From Sedimentisphaerales bacterium (lineage in GTDB: Bacteria; Planctomycetota; Phycisphaerae; Sedimentisphaerales; SM23-30): a DNA stretch of 6,043 bases. Positions 5,579 to 6,043 of the stretch are shown here, in pieces. The notes beneath the pieces were generated by a model, which worked only from the letters and a program-made list of their open reading frames with translations, did no database searches and was not told where the DNA came from. Every line of letters begins with the position of its first letter. Position 1 is the first letter of the stretch. The DNA is taken from the NCBI GenBank assembly GCA_030634605.1, contig DAOWAK010000086.1, positions 1 through 6,043 on the forward strand, in the 5' to 3' direction. Made by a program: the position numbers and the translations under genes.

Positions 5579-6043
5579 ATGCGGGAAAAAGAACGGATCG
5601 GTTACATGCGTAAAGCACTGCAACTCGCCGTCAAAGGCGCCGGCTGGGTCGCTCCCAATCCCATGGTTGGAACGGTCATCGTAAAAGACCACCAAATCAT
5701 CGGCCGGGGTTATCACCGGCGTTTTGGCCAACCTCACGCGGAAATCAACGCCCTGGCAGATTGTGCCCACCGCGGCAACGACCCTCGCGATGCGGTGATG
5801 TTCGTAACGCTCGAACCCTGCTGTCATCACGGCAAAACACCGCCCTGCACGGAAGCCATTATCCAGGCGGGGATTAAGAAAGTTGAAATCGCCACCCTGG
5901 ATGTTTCCGACAAAGTGTCCGGCCGCGGAGCACGACAACTCCGCGATGAGGGAATTGAAGTAACCGTCGGCTGCCGCGAAACAGATGCTCAACAACTGAA
6001 CGCCGGCTTTTTCAAGTGGGCGCGAACGTCGCAGCCGCGGGTA
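5579..6043 (+). CDS. ribD: bifunctional riboflavin biosynthesis deaminase/reductase RibD, N-terminal part (cut by window edge)
   Basis: RibD catalyses the second and third steps of riboflavin synthesis in the cytoplasm: deamination of the pyrimidine ring of diaminohydroxyphosphoribosylaminopyrimidine, then NADPH reduction of the ribosyl group. The 155 visible residues cover the deaminase domain and the start of the linker; the reductase domain lies beyond the window. Signature stretches are PNPMVGTVIV (26-35), GYHRRFGQPHAE (44-55) and VTLEPCCHHGKTPPC (76-90). His53, Cys81 and Cys90 are the expected zinc ligands and Glu55 the proton shuttle. QQLNAGFFKW (138-147) is the usual end of the domain. 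The ATG at 5579 keeps the N-terminal helix at normal length; the in-frame ATG at 5606 would trim it. No Shine-Dalgarno precedes 5579, and the promoter predicts a leaderless transcript. No FMN riboswitch is apparent in the 183-bp upstream region. Confidence 0.96.
   Translation, partial: MREKERIGYMRKALQLAVKGAGWVAPNPMVGTVIVKDHQIIGRGYHRRFGQPHAEINALADCAHRGNDPRDAVMFVTLEPCCHHGKTPPCTEAIIQAGIKKVEIATLDVSDKVSGRGARQLRDEGIEVTVGCRETDAQQLNAGFFKWARTSQPRV

Noticed and set aside
5573..5995. A 140-codon open frame on the minus strand.
   Set aside because: It is the antisense shadow of ribD, whose plus-strand reading has the complete deaminase motifs.

Overview
The window looks like a piece of a bacterial chromosome. 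A planctomycete of the Phycisphaerae type is the most likely source. That placement is inference: the opening of the small membrane protein (residues 6-18) and the RibD sequence recall planctomycete homologues, and no rRNA or other marker is present. There are no tRNA or rRNA genes, no CRISPR arrays, no insertion sequences and no phage genes.

Layout. Positions 1-1448 (minus strand) hold a probable two-gene unit: a four-helix membrane protein, then an ABC-2-type permease whose last residues run off the left edge. Positions 1449-1598 hold a good intrinsic terminator for the next unit and a poor promoter candidate. Positions 1599-4534 (minus strand) hold a tight two-gene operon. Its first gene encodes a ParA/Soj-type ATPase fused to a C-terminal glycogen-binding module (CBM48, AMPK-beta type). 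Eight bases later comes a 570-residue protein of unknown function whose centre looks like a MinD/FlhG fold that has lost its P-loop. Positions 4535-5146 have no convincing gene; the minus strand there is very G-rich and contains inverted repeats and a weak promoter candidate. Positions 5147-5395 (minus strand) encode an 82-residue protein with one membrane helix. A 183-bp divergent control region follows, with a recognisable sigma70-type promoter in each direction. From 5579 to the right edge (plus strand) lies the start of ribD of riboflavin synthesis, including its complete zinc-deaminase active site.

How the genes may work together. ParA-family ATPases move or space large cargo such as plasmids, carboxysomes and chemoreceptor arrays on the nucleoid. 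A ParA carrying its own glycogen-binding module, with carbohydrate-contact residues apparently kept and no parB nearby, suggests a system that places or partitions an alpha-glucan cargo such as glycogen granules. The 570-residue protein would be an adaptor or pseudo-ATPase partner. The domain calls are well supported by sequence; the cargo-positioning role is a hypothesis. The operon and the gene-free region upstream share an extreme strand bias (C far above G on the plus strand) that marks this block off from both sides.
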